This document shows positions 1 through 12,805 of a DNA stretch of 64,000 nucleotides, one piece after another (within the stretch, counting starts at the first letter, position 1; each line of letters starts with the position of its first letter). Origin of the DNA: Perognathus longimembris pacificus (Eukaryota; Chordata; Mammalia; Rodentia; Heteromyidae); the NCBI RefSeq assembly GCF_023159225.1, contig NC_063180.1, forward strand, positions 10,165,297 to 10,229,296, in the 5' to 3' direction. The translations under genes were made by a program, and so were the position numbers. The notes beneath the pieces were generated by a model. That model saw only the letters and a program-made list of their open reading frames with translations, did no database searches and was not told the DNA's origin.

Positions 1-517
1 TATATTACCTTTTTTTCCCTGACAGTATTTTTCAAAGAATTATATCTGCTTCTATTTTACTTGCACATGTCAACAGATTTGGTTGAATCTTATTTTTAAT
101 GAAATTTTATCAATCTTCAGAGTTTGATTTTTTTAATTGATCACAAAGTATTTGTCTTTGAACTTCTCAACCAATATCCAGGTATTATCCTTATAATGTT
201 TGTGCTGTTTTTATTTCCCTGTAGTTTATACATTTGTTCAAAATTCAGGAGGCTTTGAATCCAATATGAATTATCTACAGGGATAAAAAGAAAGGAATTA
301 TTCTGAAAAACATGAATCTAGCTTTTATTTATATTGCATGCTGATATTTTGTAACCAACTATATATTAACTAGTGATTTTTTTCATTATGGAGGATTTCA
401 CTATAAATAAATTTCAAAATTAAATGTTAAGCAACCTTTCCGGACATGAAGCTATTTCTCACAAATGATTCAAAAGGCCAACTTGTGAGGGTTACTTCTG
501 AAAAGAACAAAACAAGA
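1..517. other. Unique AT-rich intergenic DNA
   Basis: No coding pattern, RNA gene or repeat that I recognise. The base composition is strongly AT-rich with short A/T runs, as in mammalian intergenic DNA. Short open frames here have no protein-like composition. Confidence 0.6.
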
Positions 518-801
518 GTCAAGCTCACACCAGAGGCCTATTCGTGTAATCCTTGATACTCAGGATCACAGTTCAAATCCAACTTGGGCAGGAAAGCCCA
601 TGAGACACTTATCTCCAACTAACTACCATAAAGACAGAAGTAGAGCTGTGGCTCAAGTGGTATAGTGCTAACTTTGATCAAAAAAAATCTTAGAGACAGT
701 GCCCTAGGCTCCTGATTTAAAGCTTCTGGACATGAATACATAAAGAAAAGAATAAAAAAGAAAAGGGAAGGAAGGAAGAAAGAAGGAAAGGGAAAGAAGG
801 G
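518..801 (+). repeat. B1-dID-type SINE (7SL-derived B1 joined to an ID-like unit)
   Basis: The left part matches the rodent B1 pattern: CTCACACC, TGTAATCCTTG, a GGATCACAGTTCAAATCC segment and GGGCAGGAAAGCCC. The right part has the ID-derived pattern GAGCTGTGGCTCAAGTGG with TAGTGCTAAC, then GACAGTGCCC. A purine-rich tail of GAAA and GGAAG units follows. The copy is diverged (old). B1 is derived from 7SL RNA and ID from tRNA-Ala or BC1; both depend on L1 for movement. The match is by eye against other copies in this window. Confidence 0.75.
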
Positions 802-2589
802 GCAAATTTCTGAGTTCCACTGACTACATGAACTGAGTTATATTGACTATATAACTTAGCCATCAATTTGCTCCAATCCAAGTTTCTTCTTTTTTTTCTT
901 TCAATAAATGCAAATTAAATACCTGTAATTTTTTTCATGGATTTATAGTCACATCAACAATCATATTTGGCATTGTAGGGCTCTAGGAATATAACAAGGG
1001 ATTGAAGAAAGAACCACCACTCCATCTTAAAGATGTTAATAAATGTGAGAAAATATTTAGCCCTGCTAATTAACTTGTGAAGAAAAGTATCCCTCTTTTT
1101 AGATTTGATTGTGAGATTCACATTGATCATTTTTCCTTTAACATATTGAAGTAGATACAGATATACTGAAAACTGAGAGACATGGCAAGATACTCAGTAT
1201 TTTTTTAATGTACTTTGAAGTCTAACCATTACTGTAATCAGAAAAGATAGCTTCATTTTTCTTTGGTAAAACCAATATGAAAACTTTGCAGAAATGATAG
1301 CAAAAAGTTTTCTTCTTATTTTTTACCTGATTAAAATTGTTATATTACAGTTCAAAATGTGTTCCAGTTAGTCATGTGAAAGTTAATTATTTCTCTGTCT
1401 ATGGTTAATGAAAAGAGAAACAACTGAGATCAAATGATACAGGACACCAACCAGTAAAAAAAAAAAAATCAATAAAAGGTTAATAAACAAAATGTCATCT
1501 TTTGCAATATTTTACAAATATAGCAGTGATTAATAGAAGCATATTGATTCAGATTGCTTATAATGATATACAATACTTTTGACTCAGTGCTGTTTTATGT
1601 AGTTTATTTTGGGGGGATTTTGCTTAATCTACATATTTGTAAAAATTGTGGCATATAAGTTAAGAGAATTTTGATCAGACTCCTCAGGTTTGTCCTTTTT
1701 AATCTGTTTCACCACATGCTGTTTTCAGATGTAAACGTTAAAGTAAATCTATTTCTTAGTTGTGAAAGAATAGGAGGAAGTGAGTTTTCATTATGCATAA
1801 ATATTAGCTACAACTCTGTACACCATGCTTCATCAAAAAATGTATTAATCATCTGTAAGCTGTTTGTAGTTGCTACATATCCTGACTTCAGTGATCATGC
1901 AAAAATATGGACTTTTATGTCATAAACTATTTAAAATAGATGTAAAATATCTAGGCTATTTCATTGTTCAAACCACAGAGAAGCCTCACAAAATTGCATA
2001 AATTTACATCACAAAAGTATTTTTATTTCATATAGGGGTTGTGTTTGTAAAGAGGAAAAGTATCCTACTTGAGAACACTTTCTGTCTGTACTAGCCTGCA
2101 AATTGTATTGGTTAAAATGGATTCACATAGGCTTTACACAATAATAGGGGATATATGAGTAAGAACAAAATACATATTCAATCATCCAGCAGATATAGGA
2201 AAACAAATTCTTCTGCTAAGGATGCTTATGAAGCTAGATGGCACTATAAAAGTGAATGTTATAGTTCTATCTTTCTTCATAGCTATGTAATATTTCAATG
2301 TATCTCCAGTCATTAATATCTACATCTATTTCTAAATATGGAATTTTATATCTACATGCATACACATAGTATATGCACAGACATGCAATTAAACATGTGT
2401 GTATATATGTATATACAATTTTCTTTATATATTTGGTAATGAGTACTTCAGCCAAATCCACTTGGTTATTGTAAACAGAGCAAGATAAGCCAAATAAAAA
2501 TGAACCAAACATTTTTGTTTATTTGTGGATTAGAGACCTAACATAATGGTGGGATGATAATTATGATTTTGATGATGGTGAAGGTAATG
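802..2589. other. Unique AT-rich intergenic DNA
   Basis: I see no gene or recognisable young repeat. A 12-bp A run lies near 1457. The 84-aa open frame at 1671-1925 and the antisense 81-aa frame at 2267-2512 have low-complexity, hydrophobic, AT-driven compositions and no motif I recognise. Confidence 0.55.
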
Positions 2590-2866
2590 GGCCATGAATG
2601 CAGTAGAGGGACTAGAAAAGCAGGGAGTAGGAGGGGAGGAATACAGTTGAGAGGGTGCATGTTTTGAAAATAATCTGTATGGATGAATGGAAACACCACA
2701 ATAAAACTCTTTTATATTACAATATATATTTTAACTCAAAATGATCAAAGGGGAGGGGAGAGGTGGGGGAAAATGAGGAGGTAATAAGTTGGATAAGAAA
2801 TGCACTCACTGCCTTACATATGAAACTGTAACCCCTCTATACTTCACTTTGACAATACATAAAAAA
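2590..2866 (+). repeat. Short L1 3' end(s), 5'-truncated
   Basis: From about 2750 the sequence carries the L1 3'-UTR signature found many times in this window: a GGGGAGGGGAG purine tract, then GAGGAGGTAATAAGTTGG, then AACTGTAACCCCTCTATAC, CTTCACTTTGACAATA and an A-rich tail. The preceding ~160 bp, purine-rich and ending in AATAAAACTC, may be the 3' end of an older L1 family; that part is less certain. Confidence 0.65.
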
Positions 2867-3574
2867 GTAATATCAATGTAGAATGACTTGATAAAAATAA
2901 AAACATATGAATGAAAGAAAGTTGAGGTTAAAAAACACACTTTCTAAATTAAAAAATATATAATGCTAGAGAGTTGCATTTTATCCATGCATACTTATCT
3001 GATAATATTATATGAGTGTATATATTTATTTAATGTGCATGTCCATGCATAGATGGTCATATTTCAAAAGGTATTTAGGTTGGTATCATAGATGCTTCAA
3101 AATATCACAACAGATTTTTGAAGGCTACTGTCACACAGCTGTTACCAGAATAAATAGAAGGTAGTTGTCTCATGAGTGTGACACAGTCCTGCTCATTAAT
3201 GCCAAGAACGTTACCTGTAACATATATGTGGCTCCCCACTGTAATTCTATCAGGTGTGTGCTATTATTCCCTTTTATTTTTTGTATTAACAGATTAGGAC
3301 TTTACCAAAATCACCCAATGAGTAAGTAGCAGATATAAGAGGCAAAATACATTTTTCATAATATGTTGGATTTACCACATAGAAATATATCAGAACATTA
3401 AGAATTTCAAATCTCACAGTGTTTGTTAGTATTTGTAATTTGAAGCTGCAGGTTCTCAACTCCATTGTTTTATTCCTATCATCTAAGAAATGGCAAGAAC
3501 TCTTTTTCTACATTGGTTACTATACACTGCAAAAAATTGGTTTGAGACAAACCACAAATGCACATCTACCTAAC

Positions 3575-3578
<4 letters not shown>

Positions 3579-3615
<37 letters not shown>
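3579..3615. repeat. (GT)n microsatellite
   Basis: An uninterrupted GT dinucleotide run of about 18 units, directly visible, followed by GCATAT. Confidence 0.97.
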
Positions 3616-3616
<1 letters not shown>

Positions 3617-5119
3617 ATATAAGGTCTCACAGCATCACAATCTTTTCTCAGTCACTTTGTTTTCACACATAAATGGAATACTGTAGAACATTAGGACAGT
3701 ATCATAAACTAATATTTTCATAGTTTTATACATGTGTCCATCAAAGTTAGAGAAGGATAAGCTGAATTTTAGCTTGATAGATTCAAGGTGAGATTAGAAT
3801 GAAGTTTCAGAAGATGTTTCAAAAAGTGAAAAGTGAAGTGTAATTAGACATCTTTCAATTCATAACATGTATTCTTCATATAAAGAAGCATGTTGTAAAT
3901 TCTTTCACTAACAAAATAACTATCAATTACTTTTATGCTTGGATTTACCTTTGGAGAGACTTTCATAAAAATACTGCACACCTGGGTGTGGCCAACTACA
4001 ACAAAAGGAAGAAAGAGAATCAATAAGAATTATTTTACTTTCCAAACTAAATTAAAGCGTGTGCCATCCTCTCTCCTCTCAACATGTTACATGAGTGATT
4101 TTTTTACTATTCATGGAAGTTGCCTTGCATGCCAGTTTCTGTGGTTACATTTCCACAAAAAAAGCAACAATGATAAGATCTACTTAATTATCACTATGCA
4201 CAAATCCCTCCAGTAATTTTCAATTTTAATTTTAATAATATCAAACCATGTTGAAGATTTTATTCATCAAACAAAAGTGGTATAACTAGATATTTATATT
4301 TTTTAGGATTTGCAGCATTTTAATAAATAATTAAAATTAGTAAAGATTCAATATTCTTAGTTTATATGTCTCCATCTCAATAAAAATTTTCCTTATTGCC
4401 ACTTAGCGTGACTTCATTACATAATTCTCATAATTTTAATATATCTAGTTTTACACATTATTTTTTGTAATAATACAAGCACTTCAGGGATTCATACTTT
4501 GATTAATTTTGTTATACCAACACAAAAATTTTGTCTACTTATGATTGAATCCCTAGACCTTATCTTAAAATATGTTCAATAATTAATAATTTAATAATCT
4601 ATTGTCTCGAAAGAGCATCCTGATGTGATATATAATTTACACACAGTTAAAATTGGAATTCCTGTCTAATGTGAATATAAATCATTTGATATAATTTTAA
4701 TTTACTATAGTTTATGTGTTTTCAAGGCTATGCATTACATTAATTTCATAACAAAACTACTTTAGTGGCAAAAAAATGAAATATTAATATCCATGCATAT
4801 TGTTTGGCACCACTCAGGTAAAATTCAGTGAAAACTACCTGGTGGGTGCTACTAGCTACTGGTCCCTTCACTTTTAAGATACAATATAGTTACTTTTTCT
4901 AGAGTCTGATCTATGATTAGACATTTTCAGATAATATTATTTCATTTCATATATCAAATACGTTGTTATTTAACTTCAACATTGATTTTGGCAGTTCTCT
5001 ATAAATTTTCTCATTCCATTTCAACTGAATTCTAGAACTATAAAAGTAATTTTAATAAAAAGAGATATATTTATTGTAGACAATTGCATAGAAGGGAAAC
5101 AATGGCTTTAGAACTCCTA
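3616..5119. other. Unique AT-rich intergenic DNA
   Basis: I see no gene or clear repeat. Composition is very AT-rich, particularly at 4210-4760. The 93-aa open frame at 3935-4216 has no recognisable domain and is most simply a chance frame. Confidence 0.55.
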
Positions 5120-5639
5120 TCTAGAATAGTTTTTTTTTTCCTTATTTATTGTCAAAGTGATGTACAGAGAGGTTACAGTTTCATATGTTAGGCAATGGAT
5201 ACATTTCTTGTACTGTTTGTTACCTCCTCCCTCATTACCCCCCTCCCCCTTTTGTCTTTCCCCCCATGAGTTGTTCAGTTGATTTACACCAAACAGTTTT
5301 GGAAGCATTGCTTTTGTAGTCGTTTGTCTTTTTATCTTGTGTCTTTCAATTTTGGTATTCCCTTTCACTTTCCTAATTCTAATACCAGTATATACAGTTT
5401 CTAATATACACAGATAAGATACAGTGATAGTGCAGGTATAACCACAGGAAGGGGATACAAGAGGATCATCAACAAAAGAAGCTACGGTTTCACATGGCAT
5501 GTTGAAAGTAATTACAACAGTGATATATCACTTGTTTCCATAACATGGAGTTCATTTCACTTAGCAGCATCTTAGGCATTCATAGGGGTATAGCTATTAG
5601 GCTATTGTGATCCTCTGCTGTGACTAGCCTAAACCTGTG

Positions 5640-8600
5640 CTAACTATTCCCTATGAGGGAGACCATAGAGTTCATGTTTCTTTGGGTCTGGCTCTTTCTG
5701 ATAGAGGCGCAAAATTCTATTGTGTATATGTACCCCATTTTCCTGATCCATTCTTCTACTCAGGGCATCTGGGTTGGTTACATATTTTAGCTATGAAAAA
5801 TTGTGCGGTGAACATTGTTGTGCTGGTGGTTTTAGTGTGTTCTTGTTTGTGGTCTTTTGGGTAGATGTCCAAAAATGGGACTGCTGGGTCATAGGGGAGC
5901 TCTATGTTTAGCCTGCTGAGGAATCTCCATACAGCTTGCCAGAGTGGCTGAACCAGTTTACATTCCCACTAACAATGAAGTAGGGTTCCCTTTTGTCCAC
6001 ATATCCTCCAACATTTATTATTGTTAGTTTTCTTGATATAGAACAGTCTTGCTGGGGTTAGATGGAATCTCAATGTTGTTTTGATTTGCATTTATTTATG
6101 GCCAGTAATGTAGAGCACTTTTTCATATGTATCTTGGCCATTCTCTTTTCCTCATCAGAGAAGTCTCTTTTTTAAGTATGTAGTACACTTGTTGGGGGGC
6201 TGTCAGTTCTTTGAGGTTTTGTTTTGGAGGAATTTAATTTTTTTAGCTCTGCATATATTTTAATTTAATTTAATTTTATTTATTTATTTATTTTTGGCCA
6301 GTCTTGGAGCTTGAACTCACGGCCAAAGCAATTCCCTGGCTTCATTCCCCCCCCCCCCCCCCCCTCAGGGTTAGCACTTTCTTATTTGAGCCACAGCGCC
6401 ACTTCTGGCCATTTTCTGTATATGTGATGCTGGGGAATCTAGCCCAGGGCTTTACCTATATGAGGCAAGAACTCTTGCCACTAGGCCATATCCCCAGTCC
6501 TCTGCATATATTTTAGATATGAGGCCTTTGTCAGTTATATGGCCGGTAAAGATCTTTTCACAATCTGTGGGCTTTCTGTTTATCTTGCGAGCTATGCCCT
6601 TTGCCCTGCAGAAGCTCTGCAGTTTGATGCAGTCCCATTTGTACATCCTTTCTTTGATTTGTAGCATTTCTGGGTCTTTGTTAAGGAAGTTCCGTCCTGT
6701 GCCAAGGAGCCCAAGTGTTTCTCCTACTCCTTCCTTTAGTGTATTCAGGGTATCTGTTTTAAGTTCAAGGTCTTTGATCCATTTGGAATTGATTTTGGTG
6801 CAGGGTGATATATAAGGATCTAGTTTTAGTTTGTTGCATGTGTTGAACCACTTTTGCCAGCACCGTTTGTTAAAGAGGCTATCTTTCTTCCAAACTATTG
6901 TTTTAGCTCCTTAATCAAATATTAAGTGGGCATAGTTCTGTGAGTTCATTTCTGGGTCTTCAATTCTTTTCCATTGGTCTTCAAGCCTGTTCCGGTGCCA
7001 ATACCAAGCTGTTTTTCTTACTATAATTTTATAATACAGCCTGATGTTTGGTATTGTAATTCCTCCAGCACTGTTCTTTCTGCTTAGGATTGTTTTTGCT
7101 ATTCTGGGTCTTTTATTGTTTCATAGGAATTTCTGGATTGCTTTGTCTATTTCATTTAAAAATGGCATTTAGATATTAATGAGTATTGCATTGAATTGTA
7201 TATAGCCTTTGGCAATATTGCCATTTTGACTATATTAATCCTCCCAATCCAGGAGCATAGGAGGTGTTTCCATTTCCTTAGTACTGGCTTAATTTAGTTT
7301 TTCATGTTTTAAAATTCTCATCATAGAGGTCTCTCACTTCTTTGGTTAAGGTTATTCCTAAGTATTTTATGTTTTTTGAGGCTATTGCAAAAGGAGTTCC
7401 TTTCCTGATATCAGCCTCAGCATTTGGGTCATTAGCATATAGAAATGCCATTGGTTTTTGAGGGTTTATTTTATATCCTGCAACTTTGCCAAAGTTTTGG
7501 ATTAGCTCTAGTAGCTTGGGTGTAGAGTCTATGGGGTTTTTAGGTATAGGATCATGTCATGTGCAAAGAGAGAAAGTTTAACTTCCTCTTTTCCTATTTG
7601 GATCCCTTTATGTTTTCTTCTTGCCTAATTACTCTGGCTAGGAATTCTAGTATTATGTTGACAAGGAGGGGAGAGAGTGGACATCCCTTTCTTGCTCCTT
7701 ATTTTAAAGAAAATGGCTTTAGCTTTTCACCCTTTAGAATTATGTTTGCTGTTGGTTTGTCATAAACTGCCTTTATTATATTCAGGAGTGTTCCCTGGAA
7801 TCCCAATTTTTCCAGGGCTTTTATCATAAATGAGTGCTGGATTTTATCGAACGCCTTTTCCGCATCCACCGATATAACCATGCTCTGGTTGATGTGGTGG
7901 ATTTCATTAATTGCCTTGCATATATTGAACCAACTTTGCATCCCTGGGATAAATCCAGGTTAATCATGGTATATGATTTTTTTGATGACCTGTTGAAATC
8001 GATGGGCCAGTATTTTGTTGAGAATTTTTGCATCTATATTCATCAGGGAAATCGGTATACAGTTCTGTTTTCGTGATGAGTCCCTGTCTGGTTTTGGGAT
8101 GAGGGTTATACTGGCTTGATTGAATGTGTCTGGTAGTGAACTTTCTCTTTCAATTTCATTGAAGAGTTTGAGAAATATTGGTGTGAGTTCTGTTTTGAAG
8201 GCCTTGTAGAATTCTTTGTGAATCCGTCTGGACCTGGTCTTTTCTGGGAGATCACTTACTGTGTTTTCTATTTCAGTGCTGGATATGGATCTGTTTAGAA
8301 GGTTTAAATCTTCATGGTTGAGTTTGAAGATATAATTTTTTTCTAGCAAATCATCCATTTCTTCCAGGTTCTCGAATTTGTTGGCATAAAGGTTTACAAA
8401 ATAGTCCCTTATTTTGTTCTGAATTTTGGTTGTTTCTGTGGTGATGTTACCTGTTTCATCTCTGATCTTGTTTATTTGGGTGTGTGGCCTTCATTTTCTG
8501 GTCAGGCTTACTATGGGTCTGTCTATCTTGTAGATTGTTTTCAAAGAACTCTTTGTTTTGTTAATTCTTTTTATTGTTTTTTTTTGTCTCTAAATTCTTT

Positions 8601-9654
8601 TAATTCTGATTTGATTTTAATTATTTGTTTTCACCTATTGACTTTGGGTTTGGCTTGTTGTTCTCTTTCGAGGAGATTAAGGTGCTTCCTGAAGTTGTTG
8701 AGTTGCTGTTTCTCCAGTTTGTTGGTGTAGGCACTCATAGATAAAAATTTTCCTCTGAGTACTGCCTTTGCTGTGTCCCAAAGGAGCTGGAACTTTGTGT
8801 ACTCATCTTGGTTGAATTCCATATAAACATTTGAATTTCTGTTCTAATTTCTTCAATGACCCACTGATGGTTCCCCATGATTTGTAGGATTTGTAGGATT
8901 TGTAATCCCCATGAATTGTAGGATTTTCTGTGGTGGCTGTTTGAATTGAGCTCTAATTTTATTCCATTGTACTCTGAGAGATTTCAGGGAGTGATTTTGA
9001 TACTCTGAATTTGTACAGATTTTCTTTGTGCCCTAAGATGTGATTTATATTGGAGAATGTTCCATATGCTGCTGAAAAGAATGTGTATTCTGGTGTTGCT
9101 GGATGGAATATTCTATAGATGTCGGTTAAGTCTAGTTGGTTTATGTTGTTTAGTTCTCTGGTTTCTTTGCTCAGTTTTTGGCATGTTGATATGTCCAGAG
9201 TTGACAGTGGAGTGTTAAAGAGTCCAACTATCAATGTATTTGGGTCTATGATTGTTTTTAGAGTCAGTAGAGTTTGTTTGATGAAGTTGGGTGCTCCCAT
9301 GTTTGGTGTGTAGATATTTAGAATGGTTATATCCTCCTGTAGGAGAGATCCCTTTACTAGTATGTAGTAACCTTCTTTGTCTCTTCTTACCTGTTTAAAT
9401 TTGAAGTCAATTTTGTCTGATACTAGGATTGCAACACCAGCCTGCTTATGGGGGCCATTTGCTTGGTAGATTATATTGCAACCTTTCACTTTTAGAAGAT
9501 GTTTGGCCTTGCTGGATTGATGTTTCTCATTGAGGCAGCAGAAAGATGGATCTTGATTTTTGAGCCAACCTAAGAGTCTATGTCTTTCGATTGGATAATA
9601 AAGTCCATTAATGTTGAGAGTTAGGATAGAGAGATGATCATTTGTTCCTTTCAT
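5640..9654 (-). pseudogene. L1 ORF2 (endonuclease-reverse transcriptase), decayed
   Basis: ORF2 normally encodes an APE-type endonuclease, a reverse transcriptase and a Cys-rich C terminus that carry out target-primed reverse transcription. The longest remaining piece (9654-8959, 231 aa) is the endonuclease, starting MKGTNDHLSILTLNINGLYY. Its catalytic positions are damaged: the usual GDFN reads GLFN and the usual KIDHILG reads NINHILG, so two acidic residues are lost. The RT lies in pieces at 8822-8631, 8358-7960 and 7941-7699. The YXDD-box equivalent near 7570-7535 reads FAHDMILY where FADD is expected. The C-terminal part is interrupted by the SINE. The stop corresponding to other copies is at 5642-5640. 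Frameshifts and stops recur throughout. Confidence 0.92.
6247..6515 (-). mobile_element. Dimeric ID-family SINE inserted in L1, with 16-bp TSD
   Basis: On the minus strand it reads GGGGATATGGCCTAGTGGCAAG (tRNA-like A-box region), the GATTCCCCAGCATCAC segment, then the second ID-like half and an A-rich tail (seen as TAATTTAATTTAATTTTATT on the plus strand). The direct repeat CTCTGCATATATTTTA occurs at 6247-6262 and 6500-6515. The flanking L1 resumes exactly, proving that the SINE is younger than this L1. The linker between the two halves has become an 18-base C run (6347-6364, plus strand). Confidence 0.93.
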
Positions 9655-9712
9655 TATACGTATCTTGTTAAAAGCTGTGTCTTCCCAATTTGTAATTTAA
9701 TATTCTGGTTTT

Positions 9713-10852
9713 CTATTTAGTGTTCCTTTCTCTGTCTGTATTTTTATCTTGATTATTTTCCCTGTATAGTATGTCTTTGAAGATTTTCTCTAAAGCTTCT
9801 TTGGTGGAGATATATTGTTTCAGGTTTTCCTTATTGTGGAAGACTTTTATTTGACCTTTGGCTATGAATGAGAGTTTAGCTGGGTACAGTATTCTTGGTT
9901 GTTAGTTATTTTTATTTAGGGTTTGATATACCTCATTCCAGGCTCTCCTTGATTTCATGGTCTCAGCTGAGAAGTCTGGTGTAATTATGATTGCTTTTCC
10001 TTCATATGTGATTATTTTCTGCTCCCTAACAGTTTTAAGGATTCTTTCCTTGGACTCTATTGATCCTGTTTTGATCACAATATCGGTGGGATGTCCTATT
10101 TCTGTCTGGTCCGTTTGGGTTTCTAAATGCTTCTTGTATTTGTATAGTCCTATCCATTTGGATATTTGGGAAATTCTTGGCTAATATTCTGTTAAATAGG
10201 TTGTCTATTCCATTAACTTCTTTCTCTAGGTTTTCCTCAATACCTCTTAGCCTTCAATTGGGCTTCCTGATTGTGTCTTGGGCCCATGGAGTGATCTTTT
10301 TTGTCGATTGGATTGGTTTTGTTTTGATTTTTGGCCTTTCTCCATTGATTCTAGGGGATCTTCAGCTCCTGAGATTTGATCCTCTGCTTCAGTTAGTTGG
10401 GACTGTAGGCTACCTACTTGATTTCGAATCTCTTTCCCTTCTGACTGGTCTTTCTTGATGATTGTCATGTCCTTGCTATAATTTTCTCTTAGGTACTGCA
10501 TAGCCTTCTTCACTTCAATAATTTAGTTTTTAGTGCTGTCTCTCAAAACTTTTAGCTGCGCAGCTATCTTTTCATTTGACTCTTGAAGTTCATTCATCTT
10601 TCTATTTGCCGTGGCCATGAAATTGTCTATTAGTTTATGGACAGATTGATGTATTGATTCAAACTTTTCATTTAACATGTTTGTCAGTAGACTTTGTAGA
10701 GCATTTTGAGGGTTCTCTTCTATGTCCTTGATTGACTGCTCTGCTTCCTTCTTGTTTTGAGTGGGAGATAAGACTCCATTGTTTGCCATCTTTCTTGTGC
10801 TTCTTCTCCCCATTTGGATTGGGAATGCCAATCTACAAGCACCTGTGAGCAC
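9713..10852 (-). pseudogene. L1 ORF1 (nucleic-acid chaperone), frameshifted
   Basis: ORF1p is a trimeric coiled-coil RNA-binding protein that packages L1 RNA. The start region at 10852 aligns with the plus-strand copy (LAFPIQMGRRSTRKMANN), the likely Met being the one in MGRRSTRK. The N-terminal part (10852-10523) and the coiled-coil part (10513-10247, with SLQSQLTEAEDQISGAEDPL) are separate frames, and the RNA-recognition and C-terminal parts downstream are broken. The stop aligned with the other copy is at 9715-9713. About 60 bp separates it from ORF2, as in the plus-strand copy. Confidence 0.88.
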
Positions 10853-12805
10853 CGTTTAAGACCCAAAGCAGACCTTACCAAGCCCTAGTGTGTAAATCTT
10901 AGAATTTCCCAATTATATACAGATACTTTGTATACCTGTACATAAAATTAGATTTGGTGTTCCTAAAGAATACAATTTCAATATAACAACGAATCCTGAG
11001 CCCTTTATTCAGTAGTTACTTATTTACTGTTAGAACCCTATGAGCAAATTTTGTTCTTATATTAAGTTCTTTTTGGACTGGCTGGATTTCTCTATATACC
11101 TCTTTGCTTCACTCGGATTGAACAGGGATACCCTCTATCCAATAACCAGGGGTCAATGGAGTCTGGAGGTCCTGGATGTAAATTAGGAGGGTTAGTTAGA
11201 AGTAGTAAAGAGAATAGAGTAAAATGTATGGGGGTGATGATTTTGGTTTAGTGTCAGTGACATGGAAATGTGGAGAAGAGTAGAATCTATAGAAAGAAGA
11301 AAGTTAAAATGATAGACAATGGAGAGTTAGCAGAAAAGAGTGAGTGTTAGTCATCGAAAAGTAATTTTAAAGAAAGAGAATGTGAAGAGCGAAACAAAAA
11401 AAAATACTGGAAGACAACTGCACAAAACACAAAAAAATTATCCGAAAAACATAAAAAACCAACCCGATAAAACAAACGAATAAAAATGGAAAACAAAAAA
11501 CAAATGACATCTCAGAAATGAAAAATAGAAAAGAAAAAAATAGTTTAAAAATGTTTTAAAAAATGGAGTCTTCCTTGTTTGTGTGGGCTTTCTCCAGTCT
11601 CTGGTTTCCTTGAGATGGTCTGCAGTCTATTTTCCTGCTGCTTGGTTGGTTTGACTTGCTTTCAGTTTGCAGGGGATGGATCTGCTTTGATGCTCCTCCC
11701 GTGTTAGTGAAATCCTGGGCCTCTGTTGTTTGCACAGCTTGCAGGTAGGACTTGGGTGTCCTCTATAGATGAGGACTTGAACAGTCTTGGGAACCATGGC
11801 TCCTCCCATCTGCTCTCTGGCTGCTGCCTTTAATGCCTGGCTTTGAATAGGATGTGGACTCAGCAGGGCGGGGCACCTCATGCCTGGTTTCCCTGGCTGA
11901 GAATCATTTGTCTGGGGGAGGTTCCTCCTTCCTGGGCTGAGTGGCCTCCTGGGTGGAGCTGGGTATGGAATTCAGCTCCATTTCCAGCTGGGAATTGGGT
12001 TTTCTCTGTGATGGAACCATTTATTGGTCTCAGGACCTGTTCGTTCTCCTGTCTGGTTGTTCCTTGCCACTGGTAGCTTGCTTGCTTGCTGCTTTCAGTT
12101 TTAATTTAGAAATGCCAGTAGCTTCTCGCTGCTTTCAGTTTTAATTTAGAAATTCTGGTGGGCAAGGCAGGGCACCTCTGGCTGAGTTCACCTGAGTGTG
12201 TTATCCAGGGCCCGCAAAGTGCCTCCCACCTGGGCAGGGTTGTTCTCCTGGTTGGAGCTGGCTCTCACTGGTTGGTCCCTCTTGCCTTTCTCAAAGATGG
12301 CCCCTTTGTCCTCGCTTTTCCCAGGCCTGCTTTAGTTCCAGTCTGGTCTGACCCTATGCCAGTGTCAAAGATGGCGCATTGCTCTGGTGGTGGTGGAAGG
12401 GCTACCTTCCAGATGCTGTCTTGTGGGCACGAGTGAGAATGTCTTTTGTGGGGTACTCACGCTTTCTCTGTGGTTTTGGCCAGTCCGTGCTCAGCCTGTG
12501 ATCTGTGTCTGTCTGCTGTTTTTGGAGGATTTCTTCCTGGTCATTGCTGTGTGCTTTAGGTGCATGGAATATCGGGCACTGTGATGGCACCAGCACGGGC
12601 GTGGCAGCACGATGCCACCCGGAGCTCAAATCTGTGTTTTCAGGCCAGAAAAGTTGATTTTTCCTTCCTGGCCAGAATCACTGTACTTTTATAACTTACT
12701 TGAGCTGTCTTTCTAGCAGTAAAAGTTTCTCTGGAGTGGTAATACTGGGATGTCGAAGGGAGCTTAGCTAGGGCTCTACTGCTCCTCCACCTTCTTCCTG
12801 GAAGT
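10853..12805 (-). promoter_or_regulatory. L1 5' UTR / internal promoter region
   Basis: This ~1.95 kb region precedes ORF1. Its distal 1.2 kb (11600-12805) is much more GC-rich than the surrounding DNA, as expected for an L1 internal promoter. Two YY1-like cores occur: AAAGATGGCGC at 12367-12377 and CAAAGATGGC at 12292-12301 (plus-strand view). Both are also present in the other full-length copy. YY1 binding at L1 5' UTRs is established for human L1; its use here is inference. Open frames in this stretch are not conserved between the two copies. Confidence 0.7.

Noticed and set aside
3935..4216. 93-aa open frame in unique DNA, possible exon
   Set aside because: No recognisable domain, no splice-site pattern, and AT-driven composition.
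5117..5500. 127-aa minus-strand frame and the similar 133-aa plus-strand frame at 58777-59178
   Set aside because: Sense-strand translation of the L1 3' UTR including its G-rich tract. It lies after the ORF2 stop and is not conserved in other copies.
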